In this document: piece by piece, positions 45,797-53,813 of the stretch
Numbering within the stretch: the stretch's first letter is position 1
Layout: each line of letters begins with the position of its first letter
Source of the DNA: Chitinophagales bacterium
GTDB lineage: Bacteria > Bacteroidota > Bacteroidia > Chitinophagales > Saprospiraceae
Direction: 5' to 3'
Assembly: GCA_013299105.1 (NCBI GenBank)
Contig: JAAFJY010000028.1
Location: 42,677 to 106,676, forward strand
DNA length: 64,000 nt
Notes under the pieces: generated by a model
Told to the model about the DNA's origin: nothing
The model's input: the letters and a program-made list of their open reading frames with translations, nothing else
Databases searched by the model: none
Translations under genes and position numbers: made by a program

Positions 45797-45874
45797 TTAG
45801 AATTTTTCAGGTTTAATCAATACGTAGCACAAGTAGCCGAACAGTACCACGGCTAAAACAAAGAGTAACCACAT
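45797..45874 (-). CDS. kdpF: KdpF-like 25-aa membrane peptide
   Basis: The ATG at 45872-45874 opens a 25-codon frame: a hydrophobic helix MWLLFVLAVVLFGYLCYVL followed by IKPEKF. The length, single helix and RPEKF/KPEKF-type end are those of KdpF, the small lipid-like stabiliser of the KdpFABC complex. It stops 3 bp before kdpA and starts 4 bp after a second small hydrophobic ORF. Confidence 0.88.
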   Translation of the reverse strand: MWLLFVLAVVLFGYLCYVLIKPEKF

Positions 45875-45878
45875 GGAA

Positions 45879-45962
45879 TCAGATTTTTTCAAACCATTTA
45901 ATCATTCGGGAAAAAAGGGCAAAAAGCAGTAGCCCCAGCAGTATGAAAAGTATTGTTTGCAT
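45879..45962 (-). CDS. 27-aa hydrophobic peptide, first ORF of the kdp operon
   Basis: The ATG at 45960-45962 opens 27 codons: MQTILFILLGLLLFALFSRM then IKWFEKI, one transmembrane helix with a charged C-terminal tail. It lies about 50 bp after the predicted sigma-54 transcription start and 4 bp before kdpF. It may be a second KdpF-like subunit or a regulatory micropeptide. Too short for ordinary gene callers. Confidence 0.6.
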   Translation of the reverse strand: MQTILFILLGLLLFALFSRMIKWFEKI

Positions 45963-46023
45963 GTCTTAACAGTTTTTGCTTAGGTGCGTCTCCGCACGCT
46001 AAAGCAGGATTCATGTCAATCTT

Positions 46024-46040
46024 TGCAATTAGTGGGCCAA
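46024..46040 (-). promoter_or_regulatory. Sigma-54 (-24/-12) promoter of the kdp operon
   Basis: The minus strand reads TTGGCCCACTAATTGCA: GG at -24 and GC at -12 with exactly 10 bp between them, matching TTGGCnCn-N4-TTGCA. The predicted start is near 46013, about 50 bp before the first small ORF. The neighbouring gene encodes a sigma-54 activator with a GAFTGA loop. Confidence 0.75.
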
Positions 46041-46118
46041 AAAAAGAAAGGTAATTTTAAAATATTGATTATCAATTAATTATATTATTTTTTCCTTTTT
46101 TTTAAAATACAAACTTCC

Positions 46119-46154
46119 CTAGCATTTTGCTAGTACACCCTAGCAAAACGCTAG
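46119..46154 (-). promoter_or_regulatory. Paired CTAGC-N5-GCTAG palindromes, putative activator binding sites
   Basis: CTAGCATTTTGCTAG (46119-46133) and CTAGCAAAACGCTAG (46140-46154) have centres 21 bp apart, two helical turns. They lie about 113 and 134 bp upstream of the predicted sigma-54 start, typical for NtrC-type enhancer sites. The outer one is 9 bp after the activator stop codon, so a role as terminator cannot be excluded, but no T-run follows. Confidence 0.65.
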
Positions 46155-46163
46155 GGAAGAAGG

Positions 46164-47513
46164 CTAATCAATCTGGTATTCGCTGATTTTTCGATACAGG
46201 GTGGTCAAAGCTACTCCCAAGAGACGAGCACTTTCGGTTTTGTTGCCTTTGGTATGCTTCAATACTTTTAGGATGTGTTGTTTTTCGGCCTGGGCAAGGT
46301 CAAAACTGCTGGTGCCTGGGTTTTCCTCGTTTTTAGGGCTGTTTCCTTGCCATTCAAAAGGTAAGGTCTCGCTTTGCAGCAGTCCCCCTTCGTTTAAAAT
46401 CACACTGCGTTCGATGATGTTCTTCAGTTCACGGATGTTACCGGGCCAATGGTAGGTTTTCAATGCCTGAAGGTATGCTGGGGTAAAACCGTTGATGTTG
46501 CGCTTGGTTTTTTGGGCAAAATGAACCAGAAAATGTTGGGCCAAAGCTTCAATATCCTCTGGTCGCTCGCGCAAGGGACTCAAGTTGATGCTAAAAACCG
46601 AGATGCGGTAATACAAGTCATCGCGGAAACGCCCAGCTTGGATTTCAGTTTGTAAATTGCGGTTGGTGGCGGCAATCACCCGGAGATCGACATGGCTTGG
46701 TTTGCTTTCGCCTACCCGAAAAAAAGTGCCAGTTTCCAATACCCGTAGTAGCTTGGCTTGAAGATCAATGGCCATTTCTCCAATTTCGTCCAGAAAAATA
46801 GTGCCATGATTGGCTTCTTCAAAAAGCCCTTTTTTGTCCTTACTTGCCCCGGTAAATGCACCTGCAATGTGCCCAAAAAGCTCACTTTCCAGTAAATCTT
46901 TGCTGATGGCTGCACAATTAACAGCTACAAAAGACTTCTTTTGGCGTTCACTCGCGGCATGAATGGCTTGGGCAAAAACTTCCTTACCAGTGCCCGTTTC
47001 GCCACACAATAAAACGGTTGCGGTTGATTTGGCTACTTTTTTGGCCAGCCCCATGGCTTGTTGGTTGGCTATGGAGTGCCCAATGATTTGCTCAAAAGAA
47101 CGCCGAAGGTCAAGGCTTTTCTCCAGGTGTTCGACCCTTTGTACCAACTCGTTTTTTTCCAGTGCCAGGTAAACTAGGGGGATGATGCGGTTGTTGTCAT
47201 CGCCCTTGGTCAGGTATTCAAAAGCACCATTTTTGATGGCTTTCACGCCATCTGGGATGTTTCCGTAAGCGGTTAGGAGGATTATTTCCACTTGCGGATA
47301 AGATTCTTTGATCTGTTGAGTGAGTTCGATGCCATTGCAATCGGGCAGTTTTACATCGCAAAGTACCAGTTGAATCAAGTTTTTACTCAGTATCTGCATG
47401 GCCGTTTTGCCATCGCCAGCCTCTAGTACCTCAAAACCTTCCAAGCTGATGATCCGGGCCATCAAGGACCGCAGCTTTTCTTCGTCATCAATGATTAGAA
47501 TTTTTTTAGGCAT
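46164..47513 (-). CDS. Sigma-54-dependent response regulator (NtrC family) of the kdp locus
   Basis: 449 aa. The receiver domain has the acid pocket IIDDEE, phosphoacceptor Asp53 (LCDVKLPD), LLTAYG and the Lys in YLTKG. The AAA+ domain has Walker A GETGTGKE (171-178), the sigma-54-contacting GAFTGA (218-223) and Walker B TIFLDEIGE. A Fis-type HTH ends the protein (NKTESARLLGVALTTLYRKI). The ATG at 47511-47513 is preferred over 47540. It takes the place usually held by OmpR-type KdpE and lies upstream of kdp on the same strand. Confidence 0.93.
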   Translation of the reverse strand: MPKKILIIDDEEKLRSLMARIISLEGFEVLEAGDGKTAMQILSKNLIQLVLCDVKLPDCNGIELTQQIKESYPQVEIILLTAYGNIPDGVKAIKNGAFEYLTKGDDNNRIIPLVYLALEKNELVQRVEHLEKSLDLRRSFEQIIGHSIANQQAMGLAKKVAKSTATVLLCGETGTGKEVFAQAIHAASERQKKSFVAVNCAAISKDLLESELFGHIAGAFTGASKDKKGLFEEANHGTIFLDEIGEMAIDLQAKLLRVLETGTFFRVGESKPSHVDLRVIAATNRNLQTEIQAGRFRDDLYYRISVFSINLSPLRERPEDIEALAQHFLVHFAQKTKRNINGFTPAYLQALKTYHWPGNIRELKNIIERSVILNEGGLLQSETLPFEWQGNSPKNEENPGTSSFDLAQAEKQHILKVLKHTKGNKTESARLLGVALTTLYRKISEYQID

Positions 47514-47604
47514 GGAATTAGTTTTGAATGTTTCTACCAAGATAAGAAAAGGAGCCTTTAAACCGAACCATGCCCCACGATTCTAATAAATATTTGTCCT
47601 CCGC

Positions 47605-48438
47605 TCACGCACTTTGCCCCATCTCCCAGCCGATCAAGGCTTTTTTGCGGATTTCGCCCCAATGGTAACTGCCCACAATCCCCTTCTTGCGGATCACCCG
47701 GTGACAGGGTATCAGGTACGCAACTGGATTTTGGCCTACTGCCGTGCCGACTGCCCGGTTGGCCTTGGGATTGCCGATGGTCTCGGCGATTTGTTGGTAA
47801 GTACGTACTTCACCGCTGGGAATGCGCAGTAGGGCCTCCCACACTTTTACCTGAAAATTGGTGCCATTGACCAACAAGTGGATCTTGGCAGCGGGCTCTT
47901 CCTGGCTGAAAACCTGTGCAGCCAACCTGGCCGTATGCGAGGTGTTGTTTTGCCACTGCGCCGAGGGCCATTGTTGCTGCAAAGCTGCCAGGGCTGGCGC
48001 TTCTTGCCCTGATTCTACAAAACTGAGGTGGCAAATGCCCTTGTTGGTGCTGGCCAAAAGGCATTGCCCAAAGGGAGTTGGCTGAAAACCGTAGTGGATG
48101 GCCAGGTTTTCGCCACCCGATTTGAATTGTTGGGGCGTCATGGCCTCCAGGGTGATGAAGTGGTCATAAACCCGCGATTGGGCCGAGAGGCCTGCCAGTT
48201 CGGCGGCTTCTTGCAGGTTGTTGACTTCCTTGAGTTTGTTCTTTAAAAAATCAACAGTCAGGTACTGCACGAATTTTTTTGGGCTGATGCCCGCCCACTC
48301 CTGGAACATGCGCTGAAAATGAAAAGGGCTGAGGTGAACGTGGGCCGCCGCTTCTTCGAGCGTGGGTTGGTCCTTGAAGTTTTCGGACAAAAATTGAATC
48401 GCAGCCTCAATGCGGGCGTAATCTTGCGTGCTTTGCAT
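47605..48438 (-). CDS. Bifunctional AraC-type HTH and methylated-DNA-protein-cysteine methyltransferase
   Basis: 277 aa. Residues about 10-107 are an AraC HTH domain (ATLEEAAAHVHLSPFHFQRM-like). The remainder is the Ada/Ogt alkyltransferase with the acceptor cysteine in IPCHRVIR (Cys245), preceded by RTYQQIAETIGNPKANRAVG and FQVKVWEALLRIPSGEV. It repairs O6-alkylguanine by suicide transfer and may regulate its own gene. The zinc-binding N-terminal phosphotriester domain of E. coli Ada is absent. Divergent from the M14 peptidase gene. Confidence 0.9.
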   Translation of the reverse strand: MQSTQDYARIEAAIQFLSENFKDQPTLEEAAAHVHLSPFHFQRMFQEWAGISPKKFVQYLTVDFLKNKLKEVNNLQEAAELAGLSAQSRVYDHFITLEAMTPQQFKSGGENLAIHYGFQPTPFGQCLLASTNKGICHLSFVESGQEAPALAALQQQWPSAQWQNNTSHTARLAAQVFSQEEPAAKIHLLVNGTNFQVKVWEALLRIPSGEVRTYQQIAETIGNPKANRAVGTAVGQNPVAYLIPCHRVIRKKGIVGSYHWGEIRKKALIGWEMGQSA

Positions 48439-48608
48439 GATTTTATTTTTTTACAAAATTCGGCGCAAATGGCCGCGATAACAACCCGAAACTTGCTGAA
48501 ATCAGCGAATGCTATTGCAATTTGACACCAAAATCCGACACTTCGGCGCTCAAAGCCTGCTTTCCTTGGTTTATTCAAAGCGTGAATGCATTTTTACCAC
48601 AAAAAAAG

Positions 48609-51110
48609 ATGCGTTTTACCCTCAGCTTTCTATTTGCGCTCCTTTTGGGAAGCCCAGCATTTGCTCAACTCTTGTCGCCCGATGAATTTTTGCCCCACCG
48701 TTTGGGCGAACATTTCACCCCCCACGAAATGCAGGTCGATTACGTTCGGCACCTTGCTAACAACAGCCCTTTGATCAAACTCCAGCCTTATGGCGTGTCC
48801 AACCAAAAACGGCCCTTGCACCTGGCGTTTATCAGCAGCGAAGCCAACTTGGCCAAACTGGAAGCCATTCGCCAAAATCACTTGCGCCGGGCGGGCCTGC
48901 TCGACGGAGCCACCGACCCCAAATTGGACCTGACGATCATGTGGATCAGCTACACCGTACACGGCAACGAGCCTGCGGGTAACGAAAGCGGGATGCGGGT
49001 TTTGCACAAACTGGTCAATCCAGCCAACACCCAAATCCAGGAATGGCTGAAAAACACCCTGGTCATCATCGACCCTTGTCTCAACCCCGATGGCAACTCG
49101 CGCTATACCCATTGGTACCGCAACATGGCGGGTAGCACCCCCAACCCCAGCCCCCAGGCCCGTGAGCACCAAGAACCTTGGCCTGGCGGAAGGGTCAACC
49201 ATTATTGTTTTGACCTGAACCGCGATTGGGCTTGGCAAACCCAAGCCGAAACCCGCCAGCGCCTACTCAAATACAACGAATGGATGCCACAAGTGCATGT
49301 GGATGTGCATGAACAAGGCTACAACTCGCCTTACTTTTTCCCACCCGCTGCGCAGCCTTACCACAAATACATCACCCCATTCCAGCGCGAATTTCAGGTG
49401 ACGGTGGGCAAAAACAATGCCAAGTATTTCAATGAAAAAGGCTGGTTGTTCTTCACCCGCGATGTGTTTGACCTGTTTTATCCCAGTTATGGCGATACTT
49501 ATCCTACTTACAACGGGGCCGTTGGCATGACTTACGAGCAAGGCGGCATCGGAGCTGGTTTGGCCGTGACCCTACAAAATGGCGATACCCTGACTTTCAA
49601 AGACCGGGTAGAACACCACGCCACCGCAGTATTGGCCACCATTGAGACCGTGGCGCAAAACGGTCCGGCTTTGCAGAAAAACTTCGTCGAGTTTTTCCAA
49701 CGCAACCGCAACAACCCACCCGGACAATACAAAACCTTTGTGATCAAAGCCAGCAATGCCCGCGAACGCCTCAAGGGTTTTTGTGAGCTACTGGACCGCA
49801 ACAAAATCCAATATGGCAAGGCCGGAAAAGCTAGTACGATCAACGCATTCGACTACCAAACGGGCAAAACGACCAGCGTAAAAGTAGAGCCCAACGACCT
49901 GGTCGTGAGTGCTCACCAGTCGCGGGGTGCAATGGCGCAAATCCTGCTGGAGCCCAATGCCGAACTCGTGGACTCCATGACCTACGACATCACCGCCTGG
50001 TCTTTGCCCTACGCGCACGGCCTTGAAGCCTACGCCAGCACCCAACGCATGGACCCCGATGGTGCCTTTACCATCGCGCCCGCAGCGGCCATCAATAGCG
50101 CCGCCAAACCTTATGCCTACCTGATCCCCTGGCGCGGCATGGGCAATGTGCGTTTTTTGGCGGCAGTTTTGAAAAAAGGCATCAAGGTGAGGGCTGCGCA
50201 AGAAATTTTCAGCGTAGAGGGCAAGTCCTATCCACTGGGCACCTTGGTCTTGACCGAGGGTGACAACCGTAAGTTTGTAGGCAATTTGCAGCAAACAATC
50301 ACTGCCCTGGCCAAACAGCACGACCAAGAAATCAGTACCGTCAGTACGGGGTATGTGGAGAGTGGCAAGGATTTTGGCTCTAGCTCATACGCTTTGTTGA
50401 AGAAGCCCAATGTGGCAATTTTGAGCGGAGAAGGCACTTCGAACAACGAATTCGGCCAGGTTTGGCACTATTTCGACCAGGAATTGCAGTACCCACACAC
50501 CGTACTTGATGCCAACCGCCTGGATCGCCTGGACCTGAGCAGCTACAACCTGCTGATCATGCCCGAAGGCCGTTACCGTTTCAACGACGTGGTTTGGGAA
50601 AAAATCAGCTCTTGGGTCAACGCAGGTGGCCGCCTGATTGCCATTGGTGATGCTTTAAACAGCCTGGAGGGCCGCAAAGGTTTTGGCCTGCCCAACCAAA
50701 CCGACACCAAAGAAAAACCCCAAAGCGAAGACCTTACCAAGCTGGATGACTACGGCAGCCAGGACCGCCGGGCCATCAGCAGCTATATTCCAGGGGCGAT
50801 TTTCAAGGTGAAACTCGACGTGACCCACCCTTTGGCCTACGGCCTTGCGCCCACCTATTTTTCGCTCAAAACGGGAGACATGCACTTCCCAGCCCTGAAA
50901 AACGGCTGGAACGTGGGTACCATCGGCCCCGATCTAATGGTGCAGGGTTTTGCGGGCAAAAAAGCCAAGGAAAACATGAAAAACACCGTGGTTTTTGGCA
51001 GCGAAAACAAGGGCGCTGGTTCTGTGATTTACTTGGTAGACAACCCTCTGTTCCGCGCTTTTTGGGAAACTGGAAAGCTGGTGATGGGTAATGCGGTTTT
51101 TATGCCTTGA
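48609..51110 (+). CDS. Secreted M14-family zinc carboxypeptidase
   Basis: 833 aa. Signal peptide MRFTLSFLFALLLGSPAFAQ. The M14 domain has SYTVHGNEPAGNES (zinc His and Glu), a third His in VHVDVHEQGYNSPYFFPP, and a probable catalytic Glu in GMTYEQGG. The C-terminal part (NVAILSGEGTSNNEFGQVWH to RLIAIGDALNSLEG) has a class-I glutamine-amidotransferase-like flavodoxin fold, common in this large M14 subfamily. The ATG at 48609 is chosen for the signal peptide. The earlier start at 48522 lies in the divergent promoter region. Periplasmic or secreted peptide degradation is likely. Confidence 0.88.
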   Translation: MRFTLSFLFALLLGSPAFAQLLSPDEFLPHRLGEHFTPHEMQVDYVRHLANNSPLIKLQPYGVSNQKRPLHLAFISSEANLAKLEAIRQNHLRRAGLLDGATDPKLDLTIMWISYTVHGNEPAGNESGMRVLHKLVNPANTQIQEWLKNTLVIIDPCLNPDGNSRYTHWYRNMAGSTPNPSPQAREHQEPWPGGRVNHYCFDLNRDWAWQTQAETRQRLLKYNEWMPQVHVDVHEQGYNSPYFFPPAAQPYHKYITPFQREFQVTVGKNNAKYFNEKGWLFFTRDVFDLFYPSYGDTYPTYNGAVGMTYEQGGIGAGLAVTLQNGDTLTFKDRVEHHATAVLATIETVAQNGPALQKNFVEFFQRNRNNPPGQYKTFVIKASNARERLKGFCELLDRNKIQYGKAGKASTINAFDYQTGKTTSVKVEPNDLVVSAHQSRGAMAQILLEPNAELVDSMTYDITAWSLPYAHGLEAYASTQRMDPDGAFTIAPAAAINSAAKPYAYLIPWRGMGNVRFLAAVLKKGIKVRAAQEIFSVEGKSYPLGTLVLTEGDNRKFVGNLQQTITALAKQHDQEISTVSTGYVESGKDFGSSSYALLKKPNVAILSGEGTSNNEFGQVWHYFDQELQYPHTVLDANRLDRLDLSSYNLLIMPEGRYRFNDVVWEKISSWVNAGGRLIAIGDALNSLEGRKGFGLPNQTDTKEKPQSEDLTKLDDYGSQDRRAISSYIPGAIFKVKLDVTHPLAYGLAPTYFSLKTGDMHFPALKNGWNVGTIGPDLMVQGFAGKKAKENMKNTVVFGSENKGAGSVIYLVDNPLFRAFWETGKLVMGNAVFMP

Positions 51111-51139
51111 GCACTGATTGAGCACTGATTGAGCATTGA
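51107..51139 (+). repeat. Three tandem 11-bp repeats at the M14 stop codon
   Basis: TTGAGCACTGA, TTGAGCACTGA and TTGAGCATTGA follow one another, the first containing the TGA stop at 51108-51110. Its significance is unknown; it may be slippage-derived. Confidence 0.6.
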
Positions 51140-51141
51140 TG

Positions 51142-51191
51142 AAACAAGAAAGCCAGCGTGACTTTGGGGTTGCGCTGGCTTACTTGTTTTT
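51142..51191 (+). terminator. Rho-independent terminator of the M14 peptidase gene
   Basis: AAGCCAGCG pairs with CGCTGGCTT; an outer AAACAAG pairs with CTTGTTT. A T-run follows the second arm. Confidence 0.8.
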
Positions 51192-51280
51192 GGTGGTGTT
51201 TTGAACGTACTGAAAACTTCGGAGAAAGGTGGCCTCAACAAAGCGAGGTATTCTTTGTCTAAACCAGAATTTTTGTCTAA

Positions 51281-51461
51281 GTGACAAGCCACGAATAAAC
51301 CTTACCAAATCGCAACTGCGTTGCCCCGCTGCGCGAGGCTGTTTTTAGTACGCGGATGACGCGGATTTAGCGGATTTTCGCGGATTTCCAGCACGACGTT
51401 GACCGTTACGTTGACACGCGTCTCTCTTAAAAACTGGAAAGGTTTATTTTTGACCCGTTAC
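51281..51461. mobile_element. Repeat C, complete copy (MITE-like)
   Basis: 181 bp, flanked by TAA on both sides (51278-51280 and 51462-51464). The left end is GTGACAAGCCACGAATAAAC and the right end read inward is GTAACGGGTCAAAAATAAAC: imperfect terminal inverted repeats. The left target flank is TTTTTGTCTAA, the same motif hit by the element at 33866. A fragment of repeat B (GAAAACTTCGGAGAA) lies just upstream at about 51208. No gene is seen in 51192-51638. Confidence 0.65.
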
Positions 51462-51638
51462 TAAAGGCTCGAATTGGTAGAATTTTCACCAAGAGAATAG
51501 ACAACTCTTGCTATAGATTGATGCCTCTGTTTACTCTCCACTTGAAAATTAATCAGAGCCTAAAAAAAAATTCGACCAGCTGTCCGATTTGAAAAAGCTC
51601 ATTCGTCATCGGGGTATAAAACAAAAAAACATACCACA

Positions 51639-52172
51639 ATGGCAAAAGCATTCATTATTCTCGGCATTGCACTGGGTGCAGTATTGGTAGCAATCATCAT
51701 CCTTTCCTTGGTAGCACCCAAAAGGATTTCGATTCGCAGCGTACAGTTTATCCAAGCGCCAAAAGAGGTAGTTTATGACCAACTGCGCTTCATGAAAAAC
51801 TTCCCCAATTGGTCACCCTTCAAAGTGCAGGACCCGGAGCAGAAGCACGTGATTTCTGGCCCTGACGGCAGCGTCGGCGCAACCTTCAGCTGGGAAGGCG
51901 TGAAGGAAAAAAGCAAAGGCTACCAAAAAGTAGTGGCCCTGAAGGAAAACGAACGGGTTGAGCTGCGCTGTGAGATCACGGTGCCCTTCGAATCACATCC
52001 TTCGTTCAACTACGATTTGATCGAAAAAGCAGGTGGAGTAGAGGTCGTGCAAGAATTTGACGTGGCGATGCCTTTTCCCGCCAATGTATTTGGCCTGCTT
52101 TTTGGCTTGAAAAGGGAAATTGGGGCTACCAACCAGCAGGGTTTGGCTTTGTTGAAAAAGGTTTGCGAATAG
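51639..52172 (+). CDS. SRPBCC-family (polyketide-cyclase-like) membrane-anchored protein
   Basis: 177 aa. One N-terminal membrane helix (FIILGIALGAVLVAIIILSL) is followed by a START/SRPBCC fold: VQFIQAPKEVVYDQLRFMKN, NWSPFKVQDPEQ, TFSWEGVKEKSKG and an alpha helix at the C-terminus (ATNQQGLALLKKVCE). Such proteins bind hydrophobic ligands in a deep pocket; the ligand is unknown. Single gene between two terminator-like hairpins. Confidence 0.82.
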   Translation: MAKAFIILGIALGAVLVAIIILSLVAPKRISIRSVQFIQAPKEVVYDQLRFMKNFPNWSPFKVQDPEQKHVISGPDGSVGATFSWEGVKEKSKGYQKVVALKENERVELRCEITVPFESHPSFNYDLIEKAGGVEVVQEFDVAMPFPANVFGLLFGLKREIGATNQQGLALLKKVCE

Positions 52173-52217
52173 GCCAAAAGCAAATGATAAACCGTTGAAC
52201 TTAGATTTTTAGGCAAA

Positions 52218-52257
52218 GTAAAGGGCCGGAGATGAGGGATCGTCTTCGGCCCTTTAC
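52218..52257 (+). terminator. Terminator-like hairpin
   Basis: GTAAAGGGCCG (52218-52228) and CGGCCCTTTAC (52247-52257) form a perfect 11-bp stem with an 18-nt loop, 46 bp after the SRPBCC gene. The following T-run is absent, so efficiency is uncertain. Confidence 0.65.
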
Positions 52258-52364
52258 GGTTCGACGAAATGAAATTACGCCATATAACTAATAAATACGT
52301 TAAACTATCAAAACAGCATTATATTTGCCATGAAACCCGGCCCAAGTGCCATCAAACCAAAGCT

Positions 52365-53573
52365 ATGATTGTCATGACACCCACCACTGCAAAGCAAGTT
52401 TTTTCTACGGTATTTACCCTGTGGCTCGTCCTCAATGCCTCCGCGCAACCCAAACTTGAGACCTATCAATTTGCACAAGACATTGAGTCCAAGATTCAAA
52501 AAGACACCGTGCCTTGGAAGTACCAACTCGGTGCTACGGACTATTCCATCAGCGCCTATTATCAGAAAGCGCTCGAAACTTGGGACAAAAACGGCAGCGG
52601 AAAACCGCAACTCAGCAAAGAAGATAGCCTGTATTTCAATACCTTCAAAAAGCAAGACGCCCAAGAATACATCCTTAATCGTGCGAAAAATGAGAAAATC
52701 ATTGTCATCAACGAAGCGCACCACAACAGCAGGCACCGGGTTTTTACAACCAGCCTTTTGCAAGGATTGTATGACCAGGGTTATCGTTTTTTGGGCTTGG
52801 AAGCTTTATACGATACCAAGATCAACAAGCGTAAATTCCCAGTTTTGGAAAGTGGTTTTTACACCAAAGAGCCACAAATGGCCAATTTGATCCAAACAGC
52901 GCTCCGCATCGGATTCACGCTTTTTGAGTACGAGGCTTCGAGTGGTAAAAATGGAAAAGAAAGGGAAATAGAGCAGGCAGAAAACATCGCAAGAACAATG
53001 GCCCGAAACCCCACATCGAAATTCCTGATCCATTGTGGTTATGACCATGCCATAGAAGGCACCCCAGGCAACAAAAGCTGGGAGAAAGCAATGGCGGGTT
53101 GGTTAAAAGAAAAGACGAAAATTGACCCTTTTACCATTGATCAGGTGGCTTGTACTGAAAAAAGCCAGCTTGAGTTCACCAATCCTTATATTTTGATGGC
53201 CAACTCAGCAGTGCCTTTGATCCTCGTCAATGAAGCAGGAAAGGCTTTTAATGGCCCAAAAACCAATGATCAAACCGATTGCAGGGTCATTCACCCCACC
53301 ACTCAATACCAGAATAACCGCCCCAATTGGCTTTTTTTGAATGGCCAAAGAAAAGCCTACACTATTCCGCAGGCCAAAGTTACTGCATACCCAGTCTTAG
53401 TTTTGGCATACCGGGCGAAGGAATTCGAGCGAGATGGAATTCCCGCTGACTTGGTCGAGATTTTAGATCATAAAAGTGCGAGTCCACTTGTTTTGGACCA
53501 AGGCAGCTACCAAATCATCATCAAGGATCGAAATTACAAGATCATTGAGCAATTTGAGGTGGAGGTGAAATGA
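52365..53573 (+). CDS. TraB/EreA/ChaN-like (Tiki superfamily) secreted protein
   Basis: 402 aa. The signal peptide (KQVFSTVFTLWLVLNASAQP) follows ATG 52365 or 52374; the frame from 52269 has no signal-like leader and starts in the hairpin. The core motif IIVINEAHHNSRHRVFTTSL then GYRFLGLEALYD is typical of the EreA/ChaN/TraB superfamily, which includes erythromycin esterases and haem-binding lipoproteins. FLIHCGYDHAIEGTPGNKSW adds a second conserved His motif. It could be a hydrolase; the substrate is unknown. Confidence 0.7.
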   Translation: MIVMTPTTAKQVFSTVFTLWLVLNASAQPKLETYQFAQDIESKIQKDTVPWKYQLGATDYSISAYYQKALETWDKNGSGKPQLSKEDSLYFNTFKKQDAQEYILNRAKNEKIIVINEAHHNSRHRVFTTSLLQGLYDQGYRFLGLEALYDTKINKRKFPVLESGFYTKEPQMANLIQTALRIGFTLFEYEASSGKNGKEREIEQAENIARTMARNPTSKFLIHCGYDHAIEGTPGNKSWEKAMAGWLKEKTKIDPFTIDQVACTEKSQLEFTNPYILMANSAVPLILVNEAGKAFNGPKTNDQTDCRVIHPTTQYQNNRPNWLFLNGQRKAYTIPQAKVTAYPVLVLAYRAKEFERDGIPADLVEILDHKSASPLVLDQGSYQIIIKDRNYKIIEQFEVEVK

Positions 53574-53583
53574 GGGCTGCTCG

Positions 53584-53801
53584 TGTAAGTTCTCAATCCG
53601 TTTTTACAAGTGCCATGTTCTCGTATTGCTTACAAAAGTGAGTGCTCGAAAGCACGTTGGAGACGTGCAGCAGCCCGGTGTCGGTCAGGAGACCTGACAC
53701 CAGCACAACGCTTAATGGACGCTGGTTCACGGTCTCTGACCGGAATCAACTCACACGCGTTTGTAACGCGTAAACGGATATCAGAAGATTGAGAACTTAC
53801 A
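53584..53801. mobile_element. Multi-hairpin element with perfect 15-bp terminal inverted repeats
   Basis: 218 bp. TGTAAGTTCTCAATC (53584-53598) and its exact complement GATTGAGAACTTACA (53787-53801) form the ends. The interior folds into successive hairpins: GTGCTCGAAAGCAC, GCACGTTGGAGACGTGC, GGTGTCGGTC/GACCTGACACC and ACGCGTTTGTAACGCGT. No open frame in it looks coding. It lies between convergent genes and resembles a MITE or structured mobile RNA. Confidence 0.7.
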
Positions 53802-53813
53802 AAAAATTGCTCC

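Noticed and set aside
53610..53792. 60-aa frame inside the 53.6-kb element
   Set aside because: It consists of translated hairpins, with no start context and an Arg/Ser-rich composition unlike protein.
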